Positions 32,202 through 41,490 of a stretch of DNA of 64,000 nucleotides are shown in pieces. The stretch covers positions 1-64,000 of the forward strand of contig JAKQTP010000138.1 in NCBI GenBank assembly GCA_029563035.1. The letters are read 5' to 3'. Within the stretch, counting starts at the first letter, position 1. Each line of letters opens with the position of its first letter. The translations under genes and the position numbers were made by a program. The notes beneath the pieces are model-generated. The model saw only the letters and a list, made by a program, of their open reading frames with translations, did no database searches and had not been told where the DNA came from. Source of the stretch: an archaeon. Lineage in GTDB: Archaea; Iainarchaeota; Iainarchaeia; CSSED10-239.

Positions 32202-33458
32202 TTACTTTCTTTTCGAGTTTTGGTAAAGATTTACCTGTTCAGGAGTTATGGCCTCAAAGAAAATTAAATGATTTAACCATTTTGTTTTTGTTTCTGATTC
32301 TCCTGGACCACATCTCACATCTAATAATTCTAATAGTCTTTTTCTAGATAATGTTCCTTTTTCTAATAAAGGCCTTAATCCATATCTCCAGTAATGAGAA
32401 ATATTCTCTACATGATCCCAATCATCAAAATACGAGTTATAGGTATCATGTTTTAATTCTTTATTAGATAAAAATTCATAACCACCACTACTAGATCTGT
32501 TACTCTCTTTTAAAAAATTAATATCATCAAAAAGAAATCTTGCAGCTGCTTTTTCATGTTGTTTACTTGTAAAAAAACCGCCTTTTCCTAAAACTTCACA
32601 AAAAACTGGCAGGTCAGTCAGGATTTCTTTTTCCCCATAGCCTCTATGATGAGGAACTTTTTTCCAAATCTCTGATCTTTCTGTTAGTGTTAAAACTTTA
32701 CTTGCTGTTTCAATTGCGATCTTTGGATCTCTAATTTTTACAAGCACGCCTTTTATACCACTATTAAAGGTTTCTCTATTATAAATGCTATCAAATCTCA
32801 TTAAGTTCTTACACTTTCCAGGCACAATTTTAGAAATATACTCATTAAAACCATAATTTTTCACCAACATTTCTGAAAAATTTGCTATATATCCAATAGG
32901 AACATGTTTTTCACTTACAAAAGGTTCTAATTTTTCTATAGGCACACCTGCTTTAGATAAACCCTGTATCATATTTTCAGATATTTTTACTTGCATCGCC
33001 ATTCCTCGCTCATATCTACTTCCAGAGCTATAATATTTAAATCCCTCATCATACCATTCTTTATATTCAGTTAGCTCGCCTATTTCTGCCTTAATTAAAG
33101 TGTCAAAATATTCTTTTGCTTTTGGACTACTATTATACTTCATATCTTTAAATAATTCACCAAAATCCCATGAATAAATCCTAAGGTCTTTAAAAATTCT
33201 TTTATCAAATAATAGTTTAAGTACTTCTTCTTTAGGAAGAACTAACATTTTGGATTTCCCCTTAATTTTAAAAATTGCATATTTTTTATTTGCACTTAAT
33301 TTTATCTGTTTTTTAAAATCCTCATGTACCTCGTCGGGATGCCAACCGCCATATTCCCCCGATTCACTATAAAGGTTAGATAATACATTTTTTACATGTT
33401 CTGCTTTAGTTACTCTGACTTTTTTTCCCTGCTGTTTCAAAGGCTTTGTTGCGTGCAC
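32202..33458 (-). CDS. Unknown 418-residue soluble protein
   Basis: No membrane segment or signal peptide. Mixed alpha/beta sequence with aromatic-rich stretches (EYKEWYDEGFKYYSSGSRYE; YNSYFDDWDHVENISHYWRYG). No catalytic motif that I recognise. It overlaps the upstream 84-residue gene (33406-33660) by 53 bases in another frame, and both depend on repeated leader copy C. A later start would remove the overlap but I see no good ribosome site for one. Confidence 0.6.
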   Translation of the reverse strand: MHATKPLKQQGKKVRVTKAEHVKNVLSNLYSESGEYGGWHPDEVHEDFKKQIKLSANKKYAIFKIKGKSKMLVLPKEEVLKLLFDKRIFKDLRIYSWDFGELFKDMKYNSSPKAKEYFDTLIKAEIGELTEYKEWYDEGFKYYSSGSRYERGMAMQVKISENMIQGLSKAGVPIEKLEPFVSEKHVPIGYIANFSEMLVKNYGFNEYISKIVPGKCKNLMRFDSIYNRETFNSGIKGVLVKIRDPKIAIETASKVLTLTERSEIWKKVPHHRGYGEKEILTDLPVFCEVLGKGGFFTSKQHEKAAARFLFDDINFLKESNRSSSGGYEFLSNKELKHDTYNSYFDDWDHVENISHYWRYGLRPLLEKGTLSRKRLLELLDVRCGPGESETKTKWLNHLIFFEAITPEQVNLYQNSKRK

Positions 33459-33660
33459 GTTCTGTTAGTGTTTTTATTTCTTTTTCTGTTAGTAATGATT
33501 TTAATGTAACGCCTTTGCTTTTTGCCTCTTTTTTTAATGTTTCTATCAAACTTTTTGTTAATTCCCTCTCTTTTGTCACAGGTGCTTTTTTTAGCTTGCC
33601 CTTCATGGTTCCTGTTGTCTTTTTTCTGACTAATTTATACGTGCTTGCTTTTTTTGGCAT
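33406..33660 (-). CDS. Small basic orphan protein driven by the repeated leader
   Basis: 84 residues, strongly basic (PKKASTYKLVRKKTTGTMKG), with two helices in the second half (SLIETLKKEAKSKGVTLKSLL, then KEIKTLTERARNKAFE); the C-terminal part could be a small DNA-binding helix pair. The ribosome site GGAGATGA and the leader are copy C of the repeated module. It is cotranscribed with the overlapping 418-residue gene. No family recognised. Confidence 0.55.
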   Translation of the reverse strand: MPKKASTYKLVRKKTTGTMKGKLKKAPVTKERELTKSLIETLKKEAKSKGVTLKSLLTEKEIKTLTERARNKAFETAGKKSQSN

Positions 33661-33773
33661 TTTAAATCATCTCCATTTTGAGTTATTTAATTATATTTTT
33701 TGTAAATAAGTTAAAACCGATATATATATATCGGTCGGTTGGGCCTGGGATTGGTTGTCCAAGAAATAGTGCG
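33661..33773 (-). promoter_or_regulatory. Repeated promoter/leader module, copy C
   Basis: The 38-base outer block (CGCACTATTTCTTGGACAAC and on), the perfect palindrome ACCGA(TA)5TCGGT (33716-33735), the TTTTAACTTATTTACAAAAAA tract and GGAGATGA before the ATG at 33660. Almost identical to copy A over its whole length, including the untranslated stretch. Confidence 0.8.
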
Positions 33774-33804
33774 AATAAAACAAAATACACAAACACACAA
33801 TTTG

Positions 33805-34992
33805 CTATTTTGACTTTATTAAATCAATTAATTCCTTATAAAACACCAAAAATTTCGGATAGAATACCAACTTTGGTATGAAATTACTAGGATAATCTAT
33901 ATTCCCATTGTTATTAAGAAAATCCTCTATGCCTGCATCTTTTAGCTTTAAAAGAAGATTATCAAATTCTAGATTTGTTTTTTGGCTTTTATATTTGTAT
34001 AATTTATAATGTATATTTAATTCTCTAATTACTGGTTTTAAATGCTTATTATAATTTTCAAGCTTTTTAAAGTGCTTTAATCTTTCTGTTATTGCTTTTG
34101 CTGCACATTCTGCACTTGTTAGCCCAAAGATAATTCCCCCGCCACTTGTTGCTTTAACAAAGCAAGCTGCATCACCAATTAATAATTTTTTATTCTCATA
34201 ATAATTAGTTATTGGCTTGGAAACTGGGATCTGTCCTGAGCAATCAAACTTTATATTTGTTAATTTTATATTTCTCTTTGCAATAAAATCATCTAGTGCC
34301 TGCTTTGGATTTTGACCTAATGGCACACCAATTCCAATTCTTGCAATTGTGTAACTTTCTGGGACAATCCATGCAAAGAAATTTTTAGAAAAATCCCCAA
34401 AATATAATTCAACCATGTCTTTTGTAAAATCACCATTTGCTGTAATCTGGTATGTTGATATAAATTCTTCAGTGCTTGGCTTTTCAGTAAATGCATTTCT
34501 GACAATTGAGTTTGGCCCATCTGCACCAATTAGATATGTATAATCCAAATAAATCAATCTATTTTCATCAATAATATTTACTGCAACAGAACCATCTTGA
34601 ACACTAACTACTTGATGACCAAGCAATATTTCCACTCCAACGTTTCTTGCAAGCTTTTCTATTTCTCTATCAAATATCACTCTGTCTACAACTACCGTTT
34701 GGAATTTTTTAGTTCTAAATTGCAGTTCTGCTTTGCTTGGACCATGTATGTTTGCTCCTCTTATCCTATTAACAACCAATTTATCAATATCTAAAAAAGG
34801 AGTTAATTTTAATTTCTTTAAACCAAAAATAGAGATATGACCTGTACAGGCTTTTGGTATTCCTACTTCTTTATCATTTTCTATAATGGTCACTAAAATA
34901 TTTGGATTAAATCTTTTTATCAAGTAACCGCAATATAGACCAGCAGGTCCTGCCCCAACAATTATTATTCTTGTTTCTAATCCTCTTATCAT
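33805..34992 (-). CDS. Geranylgeranyl reductase-family FAD oxidoreductase
   Basis: FAD-dependent oxidoreductase of the digeranylgeranylglycerophospholipid reductase family, which saturates isoprenoid chains of archaeal lipids. It shows the N-terminal dinucleotide fold VGAGPAGLYCG, the family CTG motif (KACTGHISIFG), the middle GADGPNSIVR and the second FAD motif LLIGDAACFVKATSGGGIIFG. At 395 residues the length is typical. The substrate is inferred from the family. It follows the 1195-residue surface protein with a 3-base gap. Confidence 0.85.
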   Translation of the reverse strand: MIRGLETRIIIVGAGPAGLYCGYLIKRFNPNILVTIIENDKEVGIPKACTGHISIFGLKKLKLTPFLDIDKLVVNRIRGANIHGPSKAELQFRTKKFQTVVVDRVIFDREIEKLARNVGVEILLGHQVVSVQDGSVAVNIIDENRLIYLDYTYLIGADGPNSIVRNAFTEKPSTEEFISTYQITANGDFTKDMVELYFGDFSKNFFAWIVPESYTIARIGIGVPLGQNPKQALDDFIAKRNIKLTNIKFDCSGQIPVSKPITNYYENKKLLIGDAACFVKATSGGGIIFGLTSAECAAKAITERLKHFKKLENYNKHLKPVIRELNIHYKLYKYKSQKTNLEFDNLLLKLKDAGIEDFLNNNGNIDYPSNFIPKLVFYPKFLVFYKELIDLIKSK

Positions 34993-34995
34993 TAT

Positions 34996-37900
34996 TTATC
35001 TTCTTTTAATTGCAGAAAGAATATATTGGTAATCTTCATTAAATTTATCTGATTCTGATTTTTTCTTTTGTTCTTCTGTTTGATTTTTAGTGTCTTCTAT
35101 TTTTGAAGGCTCTTGTTTAGTTTCCTTTTTGGTTTCTTTTTCATATTTACCAAAATAATCATACATCATCTTATTTGAATCAGGTTTTATATCTATTTTC
35201 CTATTTTTATAATTATTAATTGCACCAATTATTAGCAAAATAATTATTATTAACAAAATAGCAACTACCGCATATATAATTATTTGCAAGTTAATTGGCT
35301 TTTTAATATCTAATTGCTCAGAAGAGATATTGCCATCAACAATTAATGGCACTCTTGTATTAAATTCTTTAGTTAAAACATTATACTTTTTATCAACATC
35401 AACTGCTGTTACAGGAGTTAGAGACCTATAAATAAGCTCTTCACTACCATTTGGTGGTATCTCAACAGTATATTTTATTACAGGATCTGTTACCAATATT
35501 TCTACTTCTTTATTAAATATCAAATTAGAAACATTATTTGCAAATTGTTTTGGGATATTTTCCACAATTGTTATTTCTTTAGATACAGCACTTGTATTTT
35601 TAATAATCAACTTTACTGAAAAGAAATTTTGTGTTGCGATTTTTAATGTCTCTATAGTTCTATCTACTTGAATAATATTGCTATCATAAAGTGCTTTTGT
35701 TTTTACAGAAACATTTTGATCAAGTATTTCTTCTAAGGACACTGAAGCATTTGCATCATAAACTATTGGAAAAGTTGTTGATTTAATTATTTCTATTTCT
35801 GGCAACAAACCAGCAATTGCCTGTATTTCGTTTAAAGTTATTTGATAAGCCTCTTTTGCTAAGACATAATTTTTTTCAGAATACTTGTCATTTCCTTCTG
35901 AGCGTTTAGTAAATAATATGTTTTTTTTATCATTTATTGTTTGCTCAAGTGCAGAATCAATAATTTTTATTGCCTTAAACAAATCTATTTTTTCTTCTAG
36001 TGCATCTAATTTACTTACAATCTCGCCTCTTAATAGATCACAATCAACTTTGTCTTCATCAATAAGATCAACAACATAAGCAAATGTCTTTGTTGCTTTG
36101 TTTAGTGCTTTATCATAAACATTAATATACATTGTATAGTTGCCATCAGGTGTTTCTGAAAAATCATATTTGCTGAAATTATAATCTTTTGCTTGTTTCA
36201 CAGAATAAACAACATTTAAATCATCTATTGAGTATTCTACTTTAAAAACATCATCTGGCAGATTATATAATCCAATTTCATAAAAGGTAGGTTCTACAAG
36301 TTTATATGTGAAATTAAAATCAGGAACTGTGCCATCCATTATAACTTCTAACTCAGAAGTTGCTTTTTCATTTTTCGTGTTAGTTCCTGTTATTCTTATG
36401 ATGTTGGTTCCTGAAGATACAAAGACTGTTGTTGCTTGCCCTTTCTTAGTAACATTATCATATGTTGATAAAACATCAATAAAATTATTGCTGTTTGCTT
36501 TCTTTATGCTTACTTGAGGATTACCTAATAATGTCTCATCACTTAAGAACTCAATTGTTTTTGTTCCAGAATTTACATAAATATCTCCATTAACATCATT
36601 TGAAGGATTAACTTTTATTTCAAACCTTGGTCCTGTTTTTCTTATGTTTGCCTGAACTGATGAACTTAATGCTGATTCGTTATTTCTTAAATCTAATGCA
36701 CTAACTTTAAAATAAAGATTAACATCTTGATTTGATCTGAAGATATAACTATTAGTATTTGATTCTTTATATTCTGCAGCATTAGTTAAATTGCTTGATG
36801 TTGAATAATACACCTTATATCTTACGATCTTTGGTTCTAGATTTTCAGTAGATGCTGTCCATGTTAGTTTTACTGAACCATCTGCTTGTGAAGTTGCAGC
36901 AAGGTTAGTAGGAACTGTTGGAGCAGTATTATCAAAAATTATGTCTGAAGAACAAACAGAAAATCTTTTGGGGTCGTTTTTGCTTACTACTTTAACATAA
37001 ATTGTTTTTTCTCCATTTGTTGATGAACAGCCAGTTCCAGTAGTTAAATTAAATGTGGCCTCATCATCTACAGTTATTATTGTTGGATTGCCATTATTAC
37101 AACTAATCCCCATTCCATTAACATCATCAGGATATTTGATTTTTAATTCTACAACTGGGTTATTAGTATAATCATCTCCTTTATTAATTTCAACAGTACA
37201 ATTACCAGGCCCTGTTGAAATATACCGAATGTTGGCATCACTTATGTTTCCAACATTATCCACGCCAACTATCCCGTAGTATATCTTTTTCCCAACATCT
37301 TCAACATCATTATCTTTACAAGTATATATGTTAGTTCCTGTTGTACACACTAGTGTTTGGTTTGTTATTTCTGTGAAATCAGAATTGCTTTTGTAAACCC
37401 TATATTCTTTTAATCCTGAAAGACTATCAGATGATGCGTCCTTTTGCCAAGCAATAGTTACGCTCTTATTATAGTCATCTATTGTTAATTCGTTTTTATT
37501 AGGAATTGTTGGTGGCGTTAAATCCACAATAATATTAAAATCTCCTTCATAGACATTATAAACATAATCTGTTGCAAAGATTTTTACCATATATTTTTGA
37601 CTTGTTTGTACTTGGTAATTAGTTAATCCATCAGATATTATTTCTTTAGATATTAAAAAACCAGAATCATAACCAGCAGATTTCGAGACATTATTAGGTA
37701 AAGTTACTGTCATTGTCCCACTAGCAACCCCGGCATCATCACTCATTGTAACTCTTAAATCAAAAACATTTTTGTCAGTGTATAAATATCTTTCTCTTGG
37801 TACAAAGTCAACCTTTATATTATCAATCTTAACTTCAGAAATGCTTGCTGGTGTATTATCAAAATAAACATTTACTTTTGTGTTTTTCACATCACTAGGA

Positions 37901-38583
37901 TCAGAATAATTTCCTGCAATATCTTTTGCATCAACAACTATATAATAATTGCCGTCAGGAATTTCAGAGGCAGAATTAATCTCTCTTGTCCTAGTCGTAT
38001 TTGTATCTTCATATTTTTTTGTATATTCAGAACTATAATTATTCAATTTTGAGACTGGCACTAAATAAACAATGTGCCTATCAACATAAGTTTCATCATC
38101 AGAGATTTCTCCTTCAGAAAAATCAACTGTTATTTGTCCAGAATAAAAATTGTCATGTACAGAATCAGGGCCTTCAGGACTTATAGAAATTATAGCAGAA
38201 TTTGTCGGCCTTACAGCATCAACAGTAAAAGTGTCAGAGATGCTATCACCAACCGCAGATATTGTAACAACATCTATTCTATCATTATACACTGGTATTG
38301 TAGGTATCCCTTCACTTGATGTTGATGCAGAACTTGCAGAAAAAGAAATAATCACAAAGCCACTACTGCCATCTACATTAAAATCAATACCTTCTGGATC
38401 TTTAAGTGAAGAAACATGCAAAAGAGCAGGATATGAGTCTGCAGCTACATTAAAAGAAACAGACCTTTCGCTATTCACATATTTATTATCGCTACGTATT
38501 ACAATTTCAAGTACTGTTGCAAAAACAGAAGAACTTACAAATATTAAAATCAATAAAACTAAAGATACTTTTCTTAAAAACAT
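34996..38583 (-). CDS. Large surface protein with FN3-like domains
   Basis: 1195 residues: a signal peptide (LVLLILIFVSSSVFA), a long beta-rich extracellular part with Ig/FN3-like domains (DLTPPTIPN..., IVFDNTAPTVPTNLAATSQAD and similar phrases recur), and a single C-terminal membrane segment (IIIYAVVAILLIIIILLIIGAI) with a Lys/Glu-rich cytoplasmic tail. A helical stretch around residues 850-930 interrupts the strands. Likely a cell-surface adhesin or S-layer-associated protein. It starts the operon that ends with the geranylgeranyl-reductase-like gene. Confidence 0.8.
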   Translation of the reverse strand: MFLRKVSLVLLILIFVSSSVFATVLEIVIRSDNKYVNSERSVSFNVAADSYPALLHVSSLKDPEGIDFNVDGSSGFVIISFSASSASTSSEGIPTIPVYNDRIDVVTISAVGDSISDTFTVDAVRPTNSAIISISPEGPDSVHDNFYSGQITVDFSEGEISDDETYVDRHIVYLVPVSKLNNYSSEYTKKYEDTNTTRTREINSASEIPDGNYYIVVDAKDIAGNYSDPSDVKNTKVNVYFDNTPASISEVKIDNIKVDFVPRERYLYTDKNVFDLRVTMSDDAGVASGTMTVTLPNNVSKSAGYDSGFLISKEIISDGLTNYQVQTSQKYMVKIFATDYVYNVYEGDFNIIVDLTPPTIPNKNELTIDDYNKSVTIAWQKDASSDSLSGLKEYRVYKSNSDFTEITNQTLVCTTGTNIYTCKDNDVEDVGKKIYYGIVGVDNVGNISDANIRYISTGPGNCTVEINKGDDYTNNPVVELKIKYPDDVNGMGISCNNGNPTIITVDDEATFNLTTGTGCSSTNGEKTIYVKVVSKNDPKRFSVCSSDIIFDNTAPTVPTNLAATSQADGSVKLTWTASTENLEPKIVRYKVYYSTSSNLTNAAEYKESNTNSYIFRSNQDVNLYFKVSALDLRNNESALSSSVQANIRKTGPRFEIKVNPSNDVNGDIYVNSGTKTIEFLSDETLLGNPQVSIKKANSNNFIDVLSTYDNVTKKGQATTVFVSSGTNIIRITGTNTKNEKATSELEVIMDGTVPDFNFTYKLVEPTFYEIGLYNLPDDVFKVEYSIDDLNVVYSVKQAKDYNFSKYDFSETPDGNYTMYINVYDKALNKATKTFAYVVDLIDEDKVDCDLLRGEIVSKLDALEEKIDLFKAIKIIDSALEQTINDKKNILFTKRSEGNDKYSEKNYVLAKEAYQITLNEIQAIAGLLPEIEIIKSTTFPIVYDANASVSLEEILDQNVSVKTKALYDSNIIQVDRTIETLKIATQNFFSVKLIIKNTSAVSKEITIVENIPKQFANNVSNLIFNKEVEILVTDPVIKYTVEIPPNGSEELIYRSLTPVTAVDVDKKYNVLTKEFNTRVPLIVDGNISSEQLDIKKPINLQIIIYAVVAILLIIIILLIIGAINNYKNRKIDIKPDSNKMMYDYFGKYEKETKKETKQEPSKIEDTKNQTEEQKKKSESDKFNEDYQYILSAIKRR

Positions 38584-38690
38584 CTATTTACACCACATTT
38601 CTCTATTTTTTGATTTTAATATTTTGTTACTATAAATATAATATATTATATATTTAAAATGTTTGCCTTTTATATATTTTTGAAAAGAAT

Positions 38691-39416
38691 ATGATTAAAG
38701 AATTAGATTTTAATAATAAGCACATCACAATCATTGGCACAGCACATATTTCTGCAAAGAACAGAGATCAGGTTAAAGAGATTATCTTAGACAAAAAACC
38801 AACTGCTGTTTGTGTTGAACTTGATGCCAATAGGCTTTATGCACTAATGAACCCAGAAGAACAAAATAAAAAGCCTAAATTTTCAAACATCTTTAAAACA
38901 AAACACAAGTCTGTTTTTCTTCTAAGCTACATACTTGGCGGGCTACAAAAAAAGATAGCTAAAAAATACAATATCACTCCAGGAGAAGAAATGCTTTCTG
39001 CAATCTCTGGAGCAAAAGTTGTTGGTGCAAGGGTATATCTTGTGGATAGAGACATTAACATAACTCTTTCAAAGCTACTTAAAAGATTAACCTTCAAAGA
39101 AAAAATGAATCTCTTGTTTGGTGGCCTATTTATTCCAAAAAAAGAACTTAAAAAAATAGACATAAACAAACTGATGTCAGAAGTAGAAACAGAAGAAGAA
39201 AAATCCGAAATTATTGAAGAAATAATGAAATTATTTACAAAAAGACACAAGAAACTAAAAGAAATACTTGTTGATGAAAGAGACGAGTTTATTGCTTATA
39301 ATCTTCAAAAGATCCCTGAAGAAAACATAGTTGTTGTTGTAGGTGCTGGGCACCTTGACGGGATCATCAATAATCTAAATAAAGAAATAGATATTAAAAA
39401 AATACTAACTATTTGA
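38691..39416 (+). CDS. TraB/TIKI-family protein, soluble domain only
   Basis: TraB-domain protein (distant relatives are TIKI proteases and PrgY). ITIIGTAHISAKN with the GTAH motif, AVCVELDANR, and VVGAGHLDGI near the end form the conserved core with metal-binding His/Glu residues. Archaeal homologues are usually longer because of a membrane-spanning C-terminal half; here the protein ends at 241 residues. It is divergent from the surface protein and overlaps the convergent PHP gene by 8 bases. Confidence 0.85.
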   Translation: MIKELDFNNKHITIIGTAHISAKNRDQVKEIILDKKPTAVCVELDANRLYALMNPEEQNKKPKFSNIFKTKHKSVFLLSYILGGLQKKIAKKYNITPGEEMLSAISGAKVVGARVYLVDRDINITLSKLLKRLTFKEKMNLLFGGLFIPKKELKKIDINKLMSEVETEEEKSEIIEEIMKLFTKRHKKLKEILVDERDEFIAYNLQKIPEENIVVVVGAGHLDGIINNLNKEIDIKKILTI

Positions 39417-40233
39417 AATTCTTATCCTTTACTATCTTTAGATATGCACCAAGTGTGTGAATCTTTGGAACTAGCCCTGCAAGTTCTCCATTAACAACAA
39501 CTCTGCCAAGCTTTATTTCTTTTAAAAGTTCTAATTCTGTTTGTGCTTTTGCTATTAGATAGCCATTACCTATCTCGTAAGGCATATGTGCATCAGAGCC
39601 TGCTGTTTGTATAAGACCGTGCTTTTGTGCAAATTCTTTTGCTATCTCGTTTGCTCTACTTGTTAATACTCTTGAATTAAATGTCTCCATTGCAGGAACA
39701 AACCTTGAGATTGGTCCATTATTCATTAAATAATCAAAGCCCTTAAAATATCTGCCAGTATCAAAAGGGTGAGGGAAGGAAAGAAGGGCAGATTGCGATC
39801 TTGCATCATCAACAACATCAAATATGTCTGTAGAAGATATCTTATCATAAGTAAATAATGCTAAGATGTGCCCTAATCTTTTACCTTTAAAAGTAACATC
39901 AATCTCTTGGCCAGGCACAAAAACAAGATCATTTTGCTTTGCTAGTCTTGCAAGCTCTGGCCAAGCCCTTATTGTGTTATGATCTGTTATTGCAAAGCCC
40001 TTAAGACCTGCAATTTTTGCTCTTTTTACAATTGTTTCTGGTTCACTTACTGCATCTGGTGAAAACTTTGAATGTATGTGCAAATCAAACTTATTAAACT
40101 CGCTTGGGTAACTAATTTTGGTTGTTGAAAAATAAGTGTGCGCATCTTTATGTGGCTTTGGCTTTGATTTTGCTTTAGCTTTCTTCTTAACTTCTAATTT
40201 TGAAACTTTTTTTGTTGTTTTTGCTTTAACCAA
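39409..40233 (-). CDS. PHP-domain phosphoesterase
   Basis: Metal-dependent PHP family. DLHIHSKFSPDA (H-x-H), ITDHNTIRAW, PGQEIDVTF, SFPHPFDTG and AGSDAH supply the metal ligands. A ~35-residue Lys-rich tail precedes the domain. The first in-frame start is a GTG at 40242, but it lies inside the GGTGA ribosome site; the TTG at 40233, five bases further, fits that signal and gives MVKAKTTKK. The substrate (nucleotide or RNA phosphate) is unknown. TATA-like CATTTAAAAACATC lies near 40272. Confidence 0.85.
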   Translation of the reverse strand: MVKAKTTKKVSKLEVKKKAKAKSKPKPHKDAHTYFSTTKISYPSEFNKFDLHIHSKFSPDAVSEPETIVKRAKIAGLKGFAITDHNTIRAWPELARLAKQNDLVFVPGQEIDVTFKGKRLGHILALFTYDKISSTDIFDVVDDARSQSALLSFPHPFDTGRYFKGFDYLMNNGPISRFVPAMETFNSRVLTSRANEIAKEFAQKHGLIQTAGSDAHMPYEIGNGYLIAKAQTELELLKEIKLGRVVVNGELAGLVPKIHTLGAYLKIVKDKNFK

Positions 40234-40302
40234 AAAAATCACCTTACACTAAAGATAATAACTGCAAAGATGTTTTTAAATGTTTTGATTTTGAGAGAAA
40301 TA

Positions 40303-40505
40303 GTTTAAGACAAGAGAAAACCACACTAATATTCTGTTTCGACCTTCAAGCCAGGTAATAGCATATTTCTCTTGCCTATACCGACCCTGAGTTTTCTTTC
40401 AGGGTTAATTCTTCATTCAGCAATCTTATTCGACCCCCCCTGGAAGATACCGTTTAATCCTTTTTGCTCCGTGTCTAGTTATCTAAAAACACTTGGATTT
40501 TTTGT
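40303..40505 (+). ncRNA. Putative structured RNA, strand uncertain
   Basis: No ORF in the 465-base gap 40234-40698. This part is richer in GC than its surroundings and folds: GACAAGAGAAAA (40309-40320) with TTTT..CTCC.TGTC (40461-40475) closes it, CTTC..CCAGG (40344-40355) pairs with CCTGGAAG (40439-40446), and two hairpins lie inside, GGT.ATAG/CTAT.ACC (40354-40382) and ACCCTGA/TCAGGGT (40384-40405). The plus strand has a TATA box (TTTTTAAAT, about 40272) and six T at 40498-40503; the minus strand has a TATATATA box near 40545. No match to SRP, RNase P or 5S RNA that I can recognise. Confidence 0.5.
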
Positions 40506-40610
40506 ATTATCAAATTCCAAAATATATGTGTGTTCATCAGTATATATATACTATCCTTGATTTTATGTAACATTTATAACACAAATGTACTTTAAGATGT
40601 ACCAACTTTT

Positions 40611-40692
40611 GAGAGACCCTTAATAACCCTCTCTTAAAGCACATAGTGAAAAATTAACTACAAGAAGTTACCTTTAACTCCATCAAGTTAAA
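40611..40692 (-). terminator. Hairpins after the CPBP gene
   Basis: TTTAACT (40673-40679) pairs with AGTTAAA (40686-40692) around a 6-base loop, 7 bases after the CPBP stop, and GAGAG/CTCTC (40611-40633) lies beyond. Together they likely mark the end of the long L7Ae-CPBP operon. The rest of 40506-40610 is AT-rich with nothing recognisable except a TATA-like run near 40545. Confidence 0.4.
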
Positions 40693-40698
40693 ATTAAA

Positions 40699-41238
40699 CT
40701 AGAAAAAAACAAGAAAAAGATATATTACAAGATTATAAATAATATGTGCAAAAACATTTGGCCAAAGATTATTATATTTTTTATATGTGCTTGAAAGAAA
40801 AACACCTAACACAAAGGCACCAATTATTTCTATAATAGAACCATAAGCAATATGCCCAATAGCAAACAAAGCACTAGATAAAATAACACCAAGCCTTGGG
40901 GTTAAAAAACCCCTAAAAAACCACTCTTCTAAAAACACCCTTACCAAGAAAAGATAAACAATAGCAATAGGCGAATACCTTAAAATCTCTTCACTTACAA
41001 GATTAAGATCTGAAACCTTAAAAAGCACAGAAAAGAAACTAAGTGTATAGCTTAAAACAAAAAGCAAAAGAAAAATTATTATTGTTTTTTTAAAAAACTC
41101 TTTAAAAGAAATTTTTTTTAAACCTTGTAATCTAAAAACCTGAGCAAAGCTATTTGCTCTATTAAATAAAAATATAAAATAAAAAGGTATGAAAAATAGA
41201 AAAATATCTAAAATAAATTCTTCAGCAATAAATAACAT
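40699..41238 (-). CDS. CPBP-family (CAAX-type) intramembrane protease
   Basis: Multi-pass membrane protein of 179 residues with the glutamyl-protease signature EEWFFRGFL (motif 1, Glu-Glu-x3-Arg), FAIGHIAYG (His) and ANVFAHIIYN-like motif 3 (PNVFAHIIYNLV). All catalytic residues are present. Such proteins process prenylated or other membrane substrates or act in bacteriocin immunity. It is the last gene of the operon, 21 bases after S27ae, an unusual tail for this ribosomal cluster. Confidence 0.85.
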   Translation of the reverse strand: MLFIAEEFILDIFLFFIPFYFIFLFNRANSFAQVFRLQGLKKISFKEFFKKTIIIFLLLFVLSYTLSFFSVLFKVSDLNLVSEEILRYSPIAIVYLFLVRVFLEEWFFRGFLTPRLGVILSSALFAIGHIAYGSIIEIIGAFVLGVFLSSTYKKYNNLWPNVFAHIIYNLVIYLFLVFF

Positions 41239-41259
41239 AATTTATCAAAAGAAACTATT

Positions 41260-41484
41260 TTAGTCAAAAACATTCATTCCGCATTTGCCACAAGCATATC
41301 TTGTTTTTCCTTCTTTTGACTTGTGAAGGCCCATTTTTACGCCAGTTCCGCACTTAGGACAGTCCTTTCCTTTTCTCTCAACAGAGTCACCGGAAACGCT
41401 ATAGAACTTGCTTACCTTAACATTAACTGTTGGCTTGTGTTTTGTCTTTCCTTTCTTTACTCCGCCGCCTTTCTTTTTTGCCAT
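41260..41484 (-). CDS. rps27ae: Ribosomal protein eS31 (S27ae)
   Basis: Zinc-ribbon protein of the small subunit, 74 residues. A basic N terminus precedes FYSVSGDSVERKGKDCPKCGTGVKMGLHK and RYACGKCGMNVF, giving the two Cys pairs. No ubiquitin fusion, as expected in archaea. It follows S24e with a 6-base gap, as in many archaea. kae1/bud32, which often follow, are replaced here by a CPBP protease. Confidence 0.93.
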   Translation of the reverse strand: MAKKKGGGVKKGKTKHKPTVNVKVSKFYSVSGDSVERKGKDCPKCGTGVKMGLHKSKEGKTRYACGKCGMNVFD

Positions 41485-41490
41485 TTAATA

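Noticed and set aside
40337..40380. GCCAGGTAA resembling a conserved RNase P RNA segment
   Set aside because: The other conserved cores of RNase P RNA and the P4 pairing are not found on either strand, so a single nonamer is not enough.
40455..40480. ACGGAGCA on the minus strand resembling the SRP RNA helix 8 loop
   Set aside because: The partner GGAA side and the flanking stem are missing.
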